Notes: generated from the letters alone by a model not told the origin. A stretch of 26,557 nucleotides of DNA from JBGFRR01 sp041695045 (GCA_041695045.1 JBGFRR010000141.1:1-26557); one strand, 5' to 3'. Shown: positions 1-7,929, counted from the stretch's first letter. Numbers and translations: made by a program.

Positions 1-2
1 AC

Positions 3-92
3 AATCAGCTCTACACTGAATCTGTCCTCAAATCGCTCCAGAAGAAGGCCAAACAGTTTAATCTCCAATTGGTACCTCTTCCATCTGCTTAA
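3..92 (+). CDS. C-terminal end of an unidentified protein (5' end outside the window)
   Basis: An open frame enters at the left edge and ends with TAA at 90-92, giving the last 29 residues (start NQLYTESVLK, end QLVPLPSA). The stretch is lysine/leucine rich and could be a terminal helix plus tail. In many genomes ffh lies upstream of rpsP, but this tail does not look like the Gly/Met-rich end of Ffh. I do not recognise the family. A gap of about 60 nt containing a TACATT element separates it from rpsP, so it may be a separate transcription unit. Confidence 0.5.
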   Translation, partial: NQLYTESVLKSLQKKAKQFNLQLVPLPSA

Positions 93-154
93 CTCACCCA
101 GACAGGTTCATTGGCAGTTACATTTTTTTATCTCATTACGAAGGAGACAGTACG

Positions 155-583
155 TTGGTAAGGATTCGTTTACGCCGAATCGGCAAGAAGAAGCAGCCGG
201 TCTACAAGCTCGTTGTCACGGATTCCCGCACGCCGCGCAACGGCGCCTATCGTGAGGCGTTGGGGAACTATAATCCCTCCGACGGGCCAACAATCATCGG
301 ATTGAAGGAAGAGCGGGTGTATCATTGGTTTGCCAAAGGCGCGCAGCCGACGGATACCGTTCGCTCGTTGCTCCGCCGTGCCGGTGTCTGGCTCCGTTGG
401 ACATTGAAACGGCAGAAGAAGGATGAAGCGACCGTGCAGCGTGTGCTCGAGCGATGGCAGCTGCAGCAAGCCGACCGCCAGCGGCGTGAGGCAGACCGCA
501 AAGCCGATCGGAAGAAGAAAACCGCGCAACCGGCTCAGCCCGCGGCCGAACAGCTTGCCGCTGAACGGCCCGCGGCCGGCTAA
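155..583 (+). CDS. rpsP: 30S ribosomal protein S16 with long basic C-terminal extension
   Basis: Small-subunit protein S16 binds 16S rRNA during 30S assembly. The N-terminal 80 residues carry the family pattern: MVRIRLRRIGKKKQPVYKLV, then GNYNP, then GAQPTDTVRSLLRRAG. The start is TTG at 155, chosen because the conserved MVRIRLRR begins there and AAGGAG lies at 141-146. At 142 aa it is longer than the usual 80-90 aa. The extra ~55 residues are Arg/Lys/Gln rich, then Ala/Pro rich, and probably disordered; such tails are common in this group. It is first in the operon with khpA, rimM, trmD and rplS, the usual order. Confidence 0.95.
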   Translation: MVRIRLRRIGKKKQPVYKLVVTDSRTPRNGAYREALGNYNPSDGPTIIGLKEERVYHWFAKGAQPTDTVRSLLRRAGVWLRWTLKRQKKDEATVQRVLERWQLQQADRQRREADRKADRKKKTAQPAQPAAEQLAAERPAAG

Positions 584-670
584 TGTTGCCGTCGCTTTCG
601 CACAACAGAAAAGTGTGATGGCCAAGCAGTTGCAGGATGTTTCCACAACGGCTTCGACCAGCAGATTCGT

Positions 671-685
671 CCGCCTTCGGCGGAC
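671..685. repeat. Short palindromic repeat TCCGCC-TTC-GGCGGA in the khpA leader
   Basis: A 15-nt perfect hairpin unit (6-bp arms, 3-nt loop) lies in the 140-nt gap between rpsP and khpA. The same unit, differing only in the loop, occurs twice side by side at 19839-19868 inside a coding region, so it is likely a dispersed repeat family. The rest of the 584-723 gap shows no gene; an in-frame extension upstream of khpA from 637 passes through the repeat and is not conserved KH sequence. Confidence 0.6.
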
Positions 686-723
686 AGATCACGACGTGGT
701 CCCGTTTGGGACAGGAGGGTACG

Positions 724-957
724 ATGAAGGACTTTGTCGAGTTCGTTGCCAAGCATCTCGTCGACCAACCCGATGGAGTTGTCGTGGAGCAGATAGAGGG
801 TGAAGATGGGAAAATCGTCTTCAAGTTAAAAGTTGCGGAACATGATGTCGGCAAGATCATCGGCCGCAACGGAAAGACCGCCGGAGCGATTCGTGTGCTG
901 CTGCGGGCGGTCGCGGCGAAGGAAGGCAAGAAAGCCATTCTTGACATTGTAGACTGA
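724..957 (+). CDS. khpA: KH domain RNA-binding protein (KhpA family)
   Basis: A single-KH-domain protein of 77 aa, the usual KhpA size. The GxxG loop that contacts RNA is G47-R-N-G50 in IIGRNGKTAGAIRVLL. KhpA proteins bind diverse RNAs and act in cell division and ribosome-related regulation in studied bacteria. ATG 724 was chosen over an upstream ATG at 637: AGGAGG lies just before 724, the conserved domain begins with MKDFVEFVAKHLVD, and the upstream extension only covers a palindromic repeat. It sits between rpsP and rimM, its standard place; rimM begins 4 nt after its stop. Confidence 0.9.
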   Translation: MKDFVEFVAKHLVDQPDGVVVEQIEGEDGKIVFKLKVAEHDVGKIIGRNGKTAGAIRVLLRAVAAKEGKKAILDIVD

Positions 958-961
958 CCGC

Positions 962-1327
962 ATGTCCCGTACGCGTGGGTTCATCGCCATCGCACACGTT
1001 GCCCGAAGCCATGGCACGCAAGGGGAGCTTCGGCTGCAGCCCCTCACGCACTCGCCGGAACGATTCAACGTTCGGGAGCACCATGCAGTCCGTCCACCGC
1101 GCGGATCATACTTCGTGCACGAGATGATCGGCGCCGAAGTGAGAACGGACGAAGGCAAGACAGTCGGGCGGATTGTTGACGTTCTCACTCTGCCGGCCAA
1201 CGACGCGTGGGTTGTTCGAACCAACGGAACGGATGTGTTGCTCCCCGCAGTCAAAGCCATCATCAAGCACGTTGACCTGGAGAGGCGAACCGTGGTGATT
1301 CATGCAATGGAGGGATTGTTCGAGTGA
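962..1327 (+). CDS. rimM: Ribosome maturation factor RimM, internally shortened
   Basis: RimM binds ribosomal protein S19 and helps mature the 16S rRNA 3' domain. The beginning of the RimM N-terminal barrel is present (FIAIAHVARSHGTQGELRLQPLT, SPERF), and so is the PRC-barrel C-terminal domain (SYFVHEMIGAEV, GRIVDVLTLPANDAWVV, LLPAVKAIIKHVDLE, MEGLFE). At 121 aa it is about 50 aa shorter than usual. The conserved YFVHEMIG block starts at residue 50, not near 95, so roughly 45 residues from the second half of the N-terminal domain are missing with the frame kept. Its last codons overlap the GTG of trmD. No clear ribosome-binding site is seen. Confidence 0.85.
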   Translation: MSRTRGFIAIAHVARSHGTQGELRLQPLTHSPERFNVREHHAVRPPRGSYFVHEMIGAEVRTDEGKTVGRIVDVLTLPANDAWVVRTNGTDVLLPAVKAIIKHVDLERRTVVIHAMEGLFE

Positions 1328-2004
1328 TACGCATCGACATCCTGACCGGTTTGCCGAAACTCCTCGAAAGCCCGCTGGGTGAAAGCATCCTCAAGCGCGC
1401 ACAGGAGAAAGGATTAGCGACCATCATCGTGCATGACCTGAGGGACTACGCGCACGACAAGCACAAGACGATCGACGATGCCCCGTACGGCGGCGGCGCG
1501 GGAATGGTGCTCAAGCCCGAGCCGATCTTCGAGTGTGTCGATGCGTTGACCGCCGAGCGAACGTACGACGGCATCATCTTCCTTACGCCCGACGGCGAGC
1601 GGTTCAACCAGACCATGGCTAATGAGCTCTCGCTCAAGAAGAATCTCATCCTCATCGCCGGACATTACAAGGGAATGGATGAGCGGGTCCGGCAAGCGCT
1701 CGTCACACGTGAGCTCTCGATTGGCGATTATGTTCTGACAGGAGGCGAGTTGGCGGCGGCGGTTGTGGTGGATGCAGTCGTGCGGTTGATTCCGGGTGTG
1801 CTCAACGATGGCGGGTCGGCGTTGAGCGATTCGTTCCAAGACGGACTGCTCGGCGCGCCGCAGTACACGAGGCCCGCGGAGTACCGGGGAATGAAAGTGC
1901 CGGGCGTTCTGCTTTCGGGCGACCATCGAGCAGTGGAACACTGGCGGGACGAACAGCGGATCGAGCGCACCAAACAGCGGCGCCGTGATATTGGAGAACC
2001 ATAG
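1324..2004 (+). CDS. trmD: tRNA (guanine-N1)-methyltransferase TrmD
   Basis: TrmD makes m1G37 in tRNAs using S-adenosylmethionine and prevents +1 frameshifting. Full-length at 226 aa. Family blocks visible: IRIDILTGLPKLLESPLGES, DDAPYGGGAGMVLKPEP, LIAGHYKGMDERV, the trefoil-knot SAM-binding IGDYVLTGGELAA, and SDSFQDGLLGAPQYTRPAEY followed by VPGVLLSGDH. The start is GTG 1324, overlapping the rimM stop (GTGA), which suggests translational coupling. rplS follows after 33 nt. Confidence 0.97.
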   Translation: MIRIDILTGLPKLLESPLGESILKRAQEKGLATIIVHDLRDYAHDKHKTIDDAPYGGGAGMVLKPEPIFECVDALTAERTYDGIIFLTPDGERFNQTMANELSLKKNLILIAGHYKGMDERVRQALVTRELSIGDYVLTGGELAAAVVVDAVVRLIPGVLNDGGSALSDSFQDGLLGAPQYTRPAEYRGMKVPGVLLSGDHRAVEHWRDEQRIERTKQRRRDIGEP

Positions 2005-2037
2005 GACGTATAAACTAGCAATGACGGAGAGTCTACG

Positions 2038-2379
2038 ATGGAAAAGATCAATCTTGTTGAAGCCATGCAGATGCGGTCGGATATCCCCGACTTCAAGCCC
2101 GGCGACACGGTGAATGTGCACGTCCGTGTTGCGGAAGGGGACAAAGAGCGCATCCAGCACTTTCAGGGTGTGGTGATTGCGCGACGCGGGTCGGGTATCA
2201 ACTCCACATTCACCGTGCGCAAAGTTTCTGACGGCGTGGGCGTTGAGCGCATTTTCCCCGTGCACTCCCCGCGGCTGGCCAAAATCGAAAAAGTGAAAGA
2301 CGGGAGAGTCCGGCGCGCCAAGCTCTACTACCTGCGCAAACTCGCTTCAAAGGCTGTCCAGCAAAAGACGAGCGCCTAA
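2038..2379 (+). CDS. rplS: 50S ribosomal protein L19
   Basis: L19 lies at the 30S-50S interface. The 113-aa product has the family signatures DFKPGDTVNVHVRV, RIQHFQGVVIARRG, TFTVRKVSDGVGVERIFPVH and GRVRRAKLYYLR. ATG 2038 is preceded by GGAG about 10 nt upstream. It is the usual last gene of the rpsP-rimM-trmD-rplS operon. Its TAA overlaps the ATG of the next gene (TAATG), so the menaquinone gene downstream is probably co-transcribed and coupled. Confidence 0.97.
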   Translation: MEKINLVEAMQMRSDIPDFKPGDTVNVHVRVAEGDKERIQHFQGVVIARRGSGINSTFTVRKVSDGVGVERIFPVHSPRLAKIEKVKDGRVRRAKLYYLRKLASKAVQQKTSA

Positions 2380-3224
2380 TGCGCCCCCGGTTGGGAGTTC
2401 CGGATGCAGCATTCGTGCAGCCGCTGGTCGTCGGCCTCGATGCGGCGGATGCACCATTTGAGATCGTCCGCCATACTCCTGCACACCTTGCCGTGCAGTT
2501 CAAAGACCGCATCCCCCTCTTCGAAGGGGGATTTGTCTTTTTGTCCCCGTTCGATTACGCCCGCTACGGAGCTGAATACTGCATCGTCCCGGATGTCTGT
2601 GTCGCTTCATCGAGCGCTACCGGAACGGCCCGACTCTACATCAACGAGGGCGTCGGCGACATTCGCACGATGGCGGTCGATTTGCGCGTTACTGCAGAGA
2701 TCATTCTCGCCAAGATTCTCCTCATCGAAAAATTCCGCAACCTCTCCACCGACGTGAACGACATCCGCCACGTGCCCGTCACCACCGCCTCTGAAACGAT
2801 GCTCGCAAAAGCCGATGCCGTGTTGGCGATGAACTTCGGCTTTGAGCTTCCTCCATCAGCCAACGCGTTTTCGATTGACCTTGTGGAAGAATGGCACGAC
2901 CTCACTGAGCTTCCGTACGTCCACGGCTTCTGGGCCGGGCGGGAAGACAACGTTGCGGTCGAAGATGTGCAGCGGCTCATCCGTACGAAACAGGAAGGGG
3001 TTGCTTCACTCGACCTTCTTGCGACACGCATCGGCCGGGAGCGCAACCTTTCACACGAGCAGGTGCGCGCATACCTGCATTCGTTTTCTTACACGTTAGG
3101 CGAGGCCGAGGGGAAAAGCATCACCGAGTTCATCCGCTTTGCGTTCTACCACGGTATCCTTCCCGACGCTCCCGATCTCAACTACTTCGACGTTCCCGTC
3201 CCTCCTCCGCTTCCGCGGAATTAA
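2379..3224 (+). CDS. mqnA: MqnA-like chorismate dehydratase (menaquinone, futalosine pathway)
   Basis: Likely MqnA, which converts chorismate to 3-[(1-carboxyvinyl)oxy]benzoate, the first step of the futalosine route to menaquinone. The 281-aa protein matches the family's periplasmic-binding-like fold in order: an early FVFLSPFDYARY (usual place of the SxxEY motif), then a serine/threonine-rich strand, LRVTAEIILAKILLIEKF, IDLVEEWHDLTELPYVHGFW (matching EWxxLTGLPFVFAxW), and a C-terminal helical SYTLGEAEGKSITEFIRFAF. Spacing between blocks is slightly divergent, and the sister family MqnD is a weaker alternative. It starts at the ATG overlapping the rplS stop. No signal peptide is visible, consistent with a cytosolic enzyme. 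Confidence 0.75.
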   Translation: MRPRLGVPDAAFVQPLVVGLDAADAPFEIVRHTPAHLAVQFKDRIPLFEGGFVFLSPFDYARYGAEYCIVPDVCVASSSATGTARLYINEGVGDIRTMAVDLRVTAEIILAKILLIEKFRNLSTDVNDIRHVPVTTASETMLAKADAVLAMNFGFELPPSANAFSIDLVEEWHDLTELPYVHGFWAGREDNVAVEDVQRLIRTKQEGVASLDLLATRIGRERNLSHEQVRAYLHSFSYTLGEAEGKSITEFIRFAFYHGILPDAPDLNYFDVPVPPPLPRN

Positions 3225-3237
3225 CGATGTACCCGCA

Positions 3238-3266
3238 TTGAGTTTCCATTTTTTTTCGGTTACATT
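3238..3266 (+). promoter_or_regulatory. Putative recN promoter, TTGAGT-17-TACATT
   Basis: TTGAGT at 3238-3243 and TACATT at 3261-3266 are separated by exactly 17 nt, a sigma70-like arrangement. The spacer contains a run of eight T (3249-3256). Two other genes in the window (20173 and 20978) have the same TTGnnn-17-TACATT layout. The predicted transcription start would be around 3273, only about 8 nt before the recN GTG, so the mRNA would be almost leaderless. No LexA-type palindrome is visible. Confidence 0.55.
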
Positions 3267-3280
3267 GTTGCCGTCCCACC

Positions 3281-5026
3281 GTGTTGAGGTCCCTCTACAT
3301 AAAAGATTACGCCCTCATCGAAGAAGTCGACGTCCGCTTCGAGAGCGGGTTGAACATCATCACCGGCGAGACGGGCGCGGGCAAGTCTATTCTTATCGAT
3401 GCCTTCGGCTTAGTGTTGGGCGAGCGCGCAACGGCGGAGTCGATCCGCAAAGGCGCAGAGAAATCCATCGTTGAAGCAATCTTCGTTGTGGGGCAGCATC
3501 AGAAGCTGCGCGCTCTTTTGGCTGAAAACGACATCGAGTGGGGGGAAGAGCTTATTCTGCGGCGCGAGGTTTCCGTCAAGGGAACGAGCCGCTGCTTCAT
3601 GAACGACTCGCCGGTGCAGCTCGCAATCATGAAGCAGGCGGGAGAATTGCTGGTGGATTTACACGGCCAGCATGAGCACCAATCACTGCTGCGGAAGGAT
3701 TCGCACCGCGAGCTGTTGGACGACTTCGGCGGGCTCGAGGGGTTGGTGCAGGAATACCGTGTCCATTACCACGAATTGAAACAACTGTTTCAGGAACACG
3801 ACGAGCTTGTTGCGCGGGAGCGGCAGCTGCGCGAGCGTCGTGACCTGTACGAATTCCAAATTCAGGAGATCGATACGGTAAGCCCGGAGTCCGGGGAAGA
3901 GGAGCGACTCGAAGCCGAGTTGAAAATTTTAGAGAATGCTGAGAAGCTCTTTGAGGCGACGCTCAGTTTGCATCGACGGCTCTACGAAGGCGATTCGGCC
4001 GGCGACGGAGAGCCGCAGGCGCTGTACGACCGGATTGTCCTTGTGCGGAATCAACTCGAAGACCTCGCGCAGATCGACCGGTCGTTCGAGGAAATGCACC
4101 GCGAGGCCGCCAGCGCAGTTGCGATCGTTGCGGAGATTTCGAATTTCATTCAACGTTACAACTCAAAGATCGAGTTCAACCCTGAACGCTTGGAACAGAT
4201 CCGCGAGCGCCTTAGCCGGCTTGCGTTACTCAAGAAGAAATACGGCGGCTCGGTCGAGGCTATCATCCGGCATCGCGAGCAGATCGGCCGTGAAGTTGAG
4301 CTTGCGCAGAACTTCGACGGCGAGTTGAATGCCCTCGAGACGCGCATCGAGGAGCGAAGGGCCGAGTGTTCCGCGGCAGCCCAGCGGCTTTCCACCAAGC
4401 GCCATGAGCTTGTGGGAAAGATCAACAAAGGAATCGTGGCTGAGTTAGCGAAGTTGGGCATCGGCAATGCGCGGTTCGATGTGGTCATCAAACACCGGCC
4501 GCTCCCCAAAGAACATGGCGTGCGGGCGTTCGTGAAACTGGGCCGCGAGTATCTGGAGGCAACGCCGGACGGAATTGACGATGTTGAGTTTTTCATCTCG
4601 ACCAACGTGGGCGAAGACCTGAAGCCGCTCGCCAAAGTTGCGTCGGGCGGCGAAATCTCCCGCGTGATGTTGGCGCTGAAGACCATCCTGGCAAAATCCC
4701 AACGCTTGCCGCTGTTGATCTTCGATGAGATCGATGTCGGCGTCAGCGGCCGGATTGCACAGGCGGTGGGGAAGAGCCTCAAAGCGCTGTCGCAATTCCA
4801 TCAGGTCATAGCGATCACACATCTGCCGCAAATTGCCGGCCTGGCGGACGCACATTACGCTGTGGAAAAAGTGGAAGACAAGAAACGGGCACGAACGTAC
4901 ATCCGCCCCCTCACGGAGGAAGAGCGCGTCGAAGAAGTCGCGCGCCTGATGAGCGGCACAGAGGTGACGAAAGCGGGGTTGGAAGGAGCGAGGGAGTTGA
5001 TGGGGTTGAAAGCGAATGCACAATGA
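3281..5026 (+). CDS. recN: DNA repair protein RecN
   Basis: RecN is an SMC-like ATPase that acts in recombinational repair of double-strand breaks. Full-length at 581 aa. Walker A GETGAGKS is at residues 29-36, within LNIITGETGAGKSILIDAFG. A central coiled-coil region rich in Glu/Arg/Leu follows, then the ABC signature region (VASGGEISRVMLALKTIL) and Walker B (LPLLIFDEIDVGVSG), then VIAITHLPQIAGLADAHY. The start is GTG 3281 (the next codon, TTG, is less likely). No Shine-Dalgarno is seen, which fits the nearly leaderless promoter just upstream. A zeta-like ATPase gene follows after 17 nt. Confidence 0.97.
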   Translation: MLRSLYIKDYALIEEVDVRFESGLNIITGETGAGKSILIDAFGLVLGERATAESIRKGAEKSIVEAIFVVGQHQKLRALLAENDIEWGEELILRREVSVKGTSRCFMNDSPVQLAIMKQAGELLVDLHGQHEHQSLLRKDSHRELLDDFGGLEGLVQEYRVHYHELKQLFQEHDELVARERQLRERRDLYEFQIQEIDTVSPESGEEERLEAELKILENAEKLFEATLSLHRRLYEGDSAGDGEPQALYDRIVLVRNQLEDLAQIDRSFEEMHREAASAVAIVAEISNFIQRYNSKIEFNPERLEQIRERLSRLALLKKKYGGSVEAIIRHREQIGREVELAQNFDGELNALETRIEERRAECSAAAQRLSTKRHELVGKINKGIVAELAKLGIGNARFDVVIKHRPLPKEHGVRAFVKLGREYLEATPDGIDDVEFFISTNVGEDLKPLAKVASGGEISRVMLALKTILAKSQRLPLLIFDEIDVGVSGRIAQAVGKSLKALSQFHQVIAITHLPQIAGLADAHYAVEKVEDKKRARTYIRPLTEEERVEEVARLMSGTEVTKAGLEGARELMGLKANAQ

Positions 5027-5043
5027 AAAAGAAATGAATCGGA

Positions 5044-5802
5044 ATGCCCAACCTTTATCTCATCGGAGGGCCGAACGGCGCCGGTAAGACAACGGTTGCG
5101 ATGCGCTTGTTTCCGGACATTCTCGCCTCCAGAGAATTTGTGAATGCCGACTTCATTGCCAAAGGATTGTCGGCGTTCAATACGGAATCGGTTGCGATCG
5201 CTGCTGGTCGTTTGATGTTGGAGCGAATCCACGAGCTAAGGTCGAGAAAGAAAGATTTTGCTTTTGAGACGACGCTTGCATCGCGAAGTCTTATTCCATT
5301 CTTGAGACAATGCAAGAGAGAAGGCTATAGCATCACCCTTGTCGATGTTTGGGTCCGGAGTGCTGAAGTTGCAGTCGAGCGTGTTCGTAATCGCTTGAGA
5401 GAGGGGGGCCATTCGATCCCTGATGACGTTATTCGAAGGAGATATGAACGCAGCATTTCGAATCTTGTGAACCTTTACCTTCCGTTAGCCGATCGTTGGA
5501 AGATGTATGACAACACATCTCGCGATCCCGAAGCTATCGCCATACAAGGACGGGGAGAAGCAGAGAAGGTTTTCTTGAAACAACGCTTTGAGGCTATCAT
5601 GAGTTTGAAGGTACGTGAACCAAAAGCTGAGTACATTCCCGACAAGGTTGATCTTGCCGTCAAAGCGGCGATCGCCGAAGAACTTGACCGGAAATGCAAA
5701 CTTGGTCTGCCAATGGTGTTTGGTATCGACGGAAAAGTTGTCGTAATGATTGGTGATACGATTGTGGAGGAGAAGCCGTACGAGAGTGGAACAATGATGT
5801 AA
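5044..5802 (+). CDS. Zeta-toxin-like P-loop ATPase/kinase (COG4185 type) with extra C-terminal segment
   Basis: A 252-aa P-loop protein. Walker A GGPNGAGKTT is at about residues 8-17, followed by REFVNADFIAKGLS, KKDFAFETTLAS and an arginine-rich lid region (RVRNRLREGGHSIPDDVIRR). This order matches zeta-toxin-like COG4185 ATPases; epsilon/zeta-type toxins phosphorylate UDP-N-acetyl sugars, but the substrate of this subfamily is not established. The last ~50 residues (from about 200) form an Ala-rich helix then LGLPMVFGIDGKVVVMIGD. That segment resembles, from memory, small proteins often encoded beside COG4185 genes (…HKxxGxPxVxWxDGKVVxI…), so this may be a fusion. It starts 17 nt after recN with a weak ribosome-binding site. 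No separate antitoxin gene is adjacent. Confidence 0.8.
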   Translation: MPNLYLIGGPNGAGKTTVAMRLFPDILASREFVNADFIAKGLSAFNTESVAIAAGRLMLERIHELRSRKKDFAFETTLASRSLIPFLRQCKREGYSITLVDVWVRSAEVAVERVRNRLREGGHSIPDDVIRRRYERSISNLVNLYLPLADRWKMYDNTSRDPEAIAIQGRGEAEKVFLKQRFEAIMSLKVREPKAEYIPDKVDLAVKAAIAEELDRKCKLGLPMVFGIDGKVVVMIGDTIVEEKPYESGTMM

Positions 5803-5881
5803 CGTCTTTCCGAAGCCCATAGTCTCTCCCCTTCCAGGGTTTTCAAGAGAAATCGAAGTCAATATACAGAGGAGTCTTACC

Positions 5882-7894
5882 ATGACAACAAAAAAAACCT
5901 TTGCTCGGATCATACTGCTTGCTGCAATTATCGTGTGGGTGTCCTCAGCCGCTTCGCAGCAAGTCCTCACGCCGGAGCTCATTCTTACCATCCGCAACAT
6001 TACGGATGTCCAGCTATCGCCCGACGGCTCGATGATCGCCTTTCAGGTTGCTCGCCCGCGCACGGAAACCGAGCCTCCCGGCGGCGCCATCAACGAAATC
6101 TGGATGGTCTCCGCACGCGGAGGGGATCCTATGCGGTTTACCACAGGTGAGAAGGGCGACCGCTTGCCGCAATGGTCGCCGGACGGTAAGCAACTCGCCT
6201 TCATCTCCCAGCGCGGCGGCTCGAGCGTTGCGCAGGTCTATGTCGTGAGCGCAACCGGAGGAGAAGCCCTGCCGGTCACGAAGGCGGAGAATTCCGTCGC
6301 TGCATTCAAATGGTCTCCACACGGCGACCGGATTGCTTACACGATGGCCGACCCGAAATCGAAAGAAGAACAACAGGCCGAGCGTGAAGGAAAGGACTGG
6401 ACGATTGCCGACCGCAACTATAAACACACGCGGCTCTACGTTGTAGAGGTAAAGTCCGGTCGCACGGCACTCGTGACGCAAGCCGACCTGACCATCCATG
6501 AATTCGACTGGTCGCCCGATGGCCTGCGCTTTGTGCTCGGCGCAACCGAGACGCCGACGGTGGATGATTCATTCATGAAAGTTCAAGTCAAGACTGTGCC
6601 GGCGAGTGGCGGCGTTCCAACGTTACTCGTTCCGACGCGCGGCAAACTCACGCATCCCCGCTGGTCTCCGGACGGGAAATGGGTCGCATGGCTCGGCGCG
6701 ACGCAGTGGGAGGATTCCTACGCGGGCAGCGTGTTTGTCGTTCCATCGCAGGGCGGCACGCCGGAAAACCTCGTGCGCGGCTGGGAAGGAACTGCCGTGT
6801 GGCTCGGCTGGATGCCCGGACGGCCGAGCACGGCTGTCTTCGGCGCGATCGAACGACAAGCGCACGTCGTCTATACGATCTCCCCGCAGGACAAAAAGCG
6901 CACAGTGCTTTCCAACCAGCCGCTTCTGTACGGCGCATGGTCGAGCTTCAGCGCGAACGGCCGGCTGATGGCATGTGCGGCCAACACTCCGCGGCATCCC
7001 AACGAAATCTTTTTCGGCGAAGCATCCAACAAACCGCTGCGGCGACTCACGACGTTCAACCCACAGCTTGCCGACGTGCGACTCGGTGAGCAAGAGATTG
7101 TGCGATGGACAAGCACCGACGGTTGGGAGATTGAAGGCGTGCTCGTGAAGCCCGTCGGTTACGAGAAGGGCAAGCGCTATCCGTTAGTGATGCAGCCGCA
7201 CGGCGGACCGGAAACGGCGGATCTCAACGGCTGGCTCGGAACCCATTCGCGTTGGGGACAAATGTTAGCAGGCAAGGGCTATGTGGTGTTCTATCCGAAT
7301 TATCGCGGCAGCATCGGGCGTGGGCCTGCGTTCGCGATGGCAGACCAGAAAGATTTGATGGGGATGGAGTTTGAAGATATGGTAAGCGGCATCGACCATT
7401 TGATCAAGGAAGGCATCGTTGACGCGCAGCGAGTGGGGGTTGGTGGCGGAAGCTACGGCGGCTACACCTCGGCATGGGCGGCGACGTACGGCAGCGAGCG
7501 CTTCAAAGCGGCCGTCGCGTGGATGGGCATTTCGAACTGGATCAGCATGACCGGCACGTCGGACATCTTTTTGGAGAACTCGACTGTCCACTGGAACTTG
7601 ATGATGTACGAGAACAACAACTACGACATCTACTGGCAGCGTTCGCCGTTAGCGCACATCGGTAAGGCCAACACGCCGACGCTGATCATCCACGGCGCAG
7701 TTGACCCGCGCGTGCCCATCGGACAATCACAGGAGCTGTATACCGCGCTGAAGTGGAAAGGGGTGCCGGTAGAGTTTGTTACCTATCCCCGCGCAGGCCA
7801 CGGCGTCACAGAACGCGCGCATCAGTACGACTTCATGAAGCGCGTAGCGGCGTGGTTTGAAAAATATTTGCAAGGGAAGGAAGTGACGCCGTGA
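5882..7894 (+). CDS. Secreted S9 family (prolyl oligopeptidase-like) serine peptidase
   Basis: A 670-aa exported peptidase. Residues 1-26 form a Sec signal peptide (KK then a hydrophobic run, ending SSAASQQ). An N-terminal beta-propeller follows, shown by repeated WSPDG-type motifs (LSPDGSMIAF, WSPDGKQLAFIS, WSPHGDRIAYT, WSPDGLRFVL, WSPDGKWVAWL). The C-terminal alpha/beta hydrolase has Ser524 in GGGSYGGYTSAW, Asp608 in HGAVDPRVP and His640 in AGHGVTE. This is the acylaminoacyl/dipeptidyl peptidase S9 layout, with probable release of N-terminal dipeptides or small peptides in the periplasm. ATG 5882 has GAGGAG about 10 nt upstream. It stands alone; the R-M unit starts 35 nt downstream. Confidence 0.93.
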   Translation: MTTKKTFARIILLAAIIVWVSSAASQQVLTPELILTIRNITDVQLSPDGSMIAFQVARPRTETEPPGGAINEIWMVSARGGDPMRFTTGEKGDRLPQWSPDGKQLAFISQRGGSSVAQVYVVSATGGEALPVTKAENSVAAFKWSPHGDRIAYTMADPKSKEEQQAEREGKDWTIADRNYKHTRLYVVEVKSGRTALVTQADLTIHEFDWSPDGLRFVLGATETPTVDDSFMKVQVKTVPASGGVPTLLVPTRGKLTHPRWSPDGKWVAWLGATQWEDSYAGSVFVVPSQGGTPENLVRGWEGTAVWLGWMPGRPSTAVFGAIERQAHVVYTISPQDKKRTVLSNQPLLYGAWSSFSANGRLMACAANTPRHPNEIFFGEASNKPLRRLTTFNPQLADVRLGEQEIVRWTSTDGWEIEGVLVKPVGYEKGKRYPLVMQPHGGPETADLNGWLGTHSRWGQMLAGKGYVVFYPNYRGSIGRGPAFAMADQKDLMGMEFEDMVSGIDHLIKEGIVDAQRVGVGGGSYGGYTSAWAATYGSERFKAAVAWMGISNWISMTGTSDIFLENSTVHWNLMMYENNNYDIYWQRSPLAHIGKANTPTLIIHGAVDPRVPIGQSQELYTALKWKGVPVEFVTYPRAGHGVTERAHQYDFMKRVAAWFEKYLQGKEVTP

Positions 7895-7929
7895 AGTGCG
7901 GTTGTTGACCTAAGGAAAGGAGGTTAGTG

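Noticed and set aside
637..723. N-terminal extension of the KH protein from an upstream ATG
   Set aside because: It reads through a palindromic repeat, lacks conservation with KhpA, and a strong AGGAGG precedes ATG 724.
294..947. A 217-codon minus-strand frame covering rpsP, the gap and khpA
   Set aside because: Antisense to two conserved genes; the sequence is Ser/Arg-rich without motif.
1414..2265. A 283-codon open frame on the minus strand
   Set aside because: Antisense to trmD and rplS, both conserved full-length genes; no domain or ribosome-binding site.
5840..5868. TTTTCA-17-TATACA as promoter of the S9 peptidase
   Set aside because: The -10 would lie almost on the ribosome-binding site and leave no room for a leader; the match to -35 is weak.
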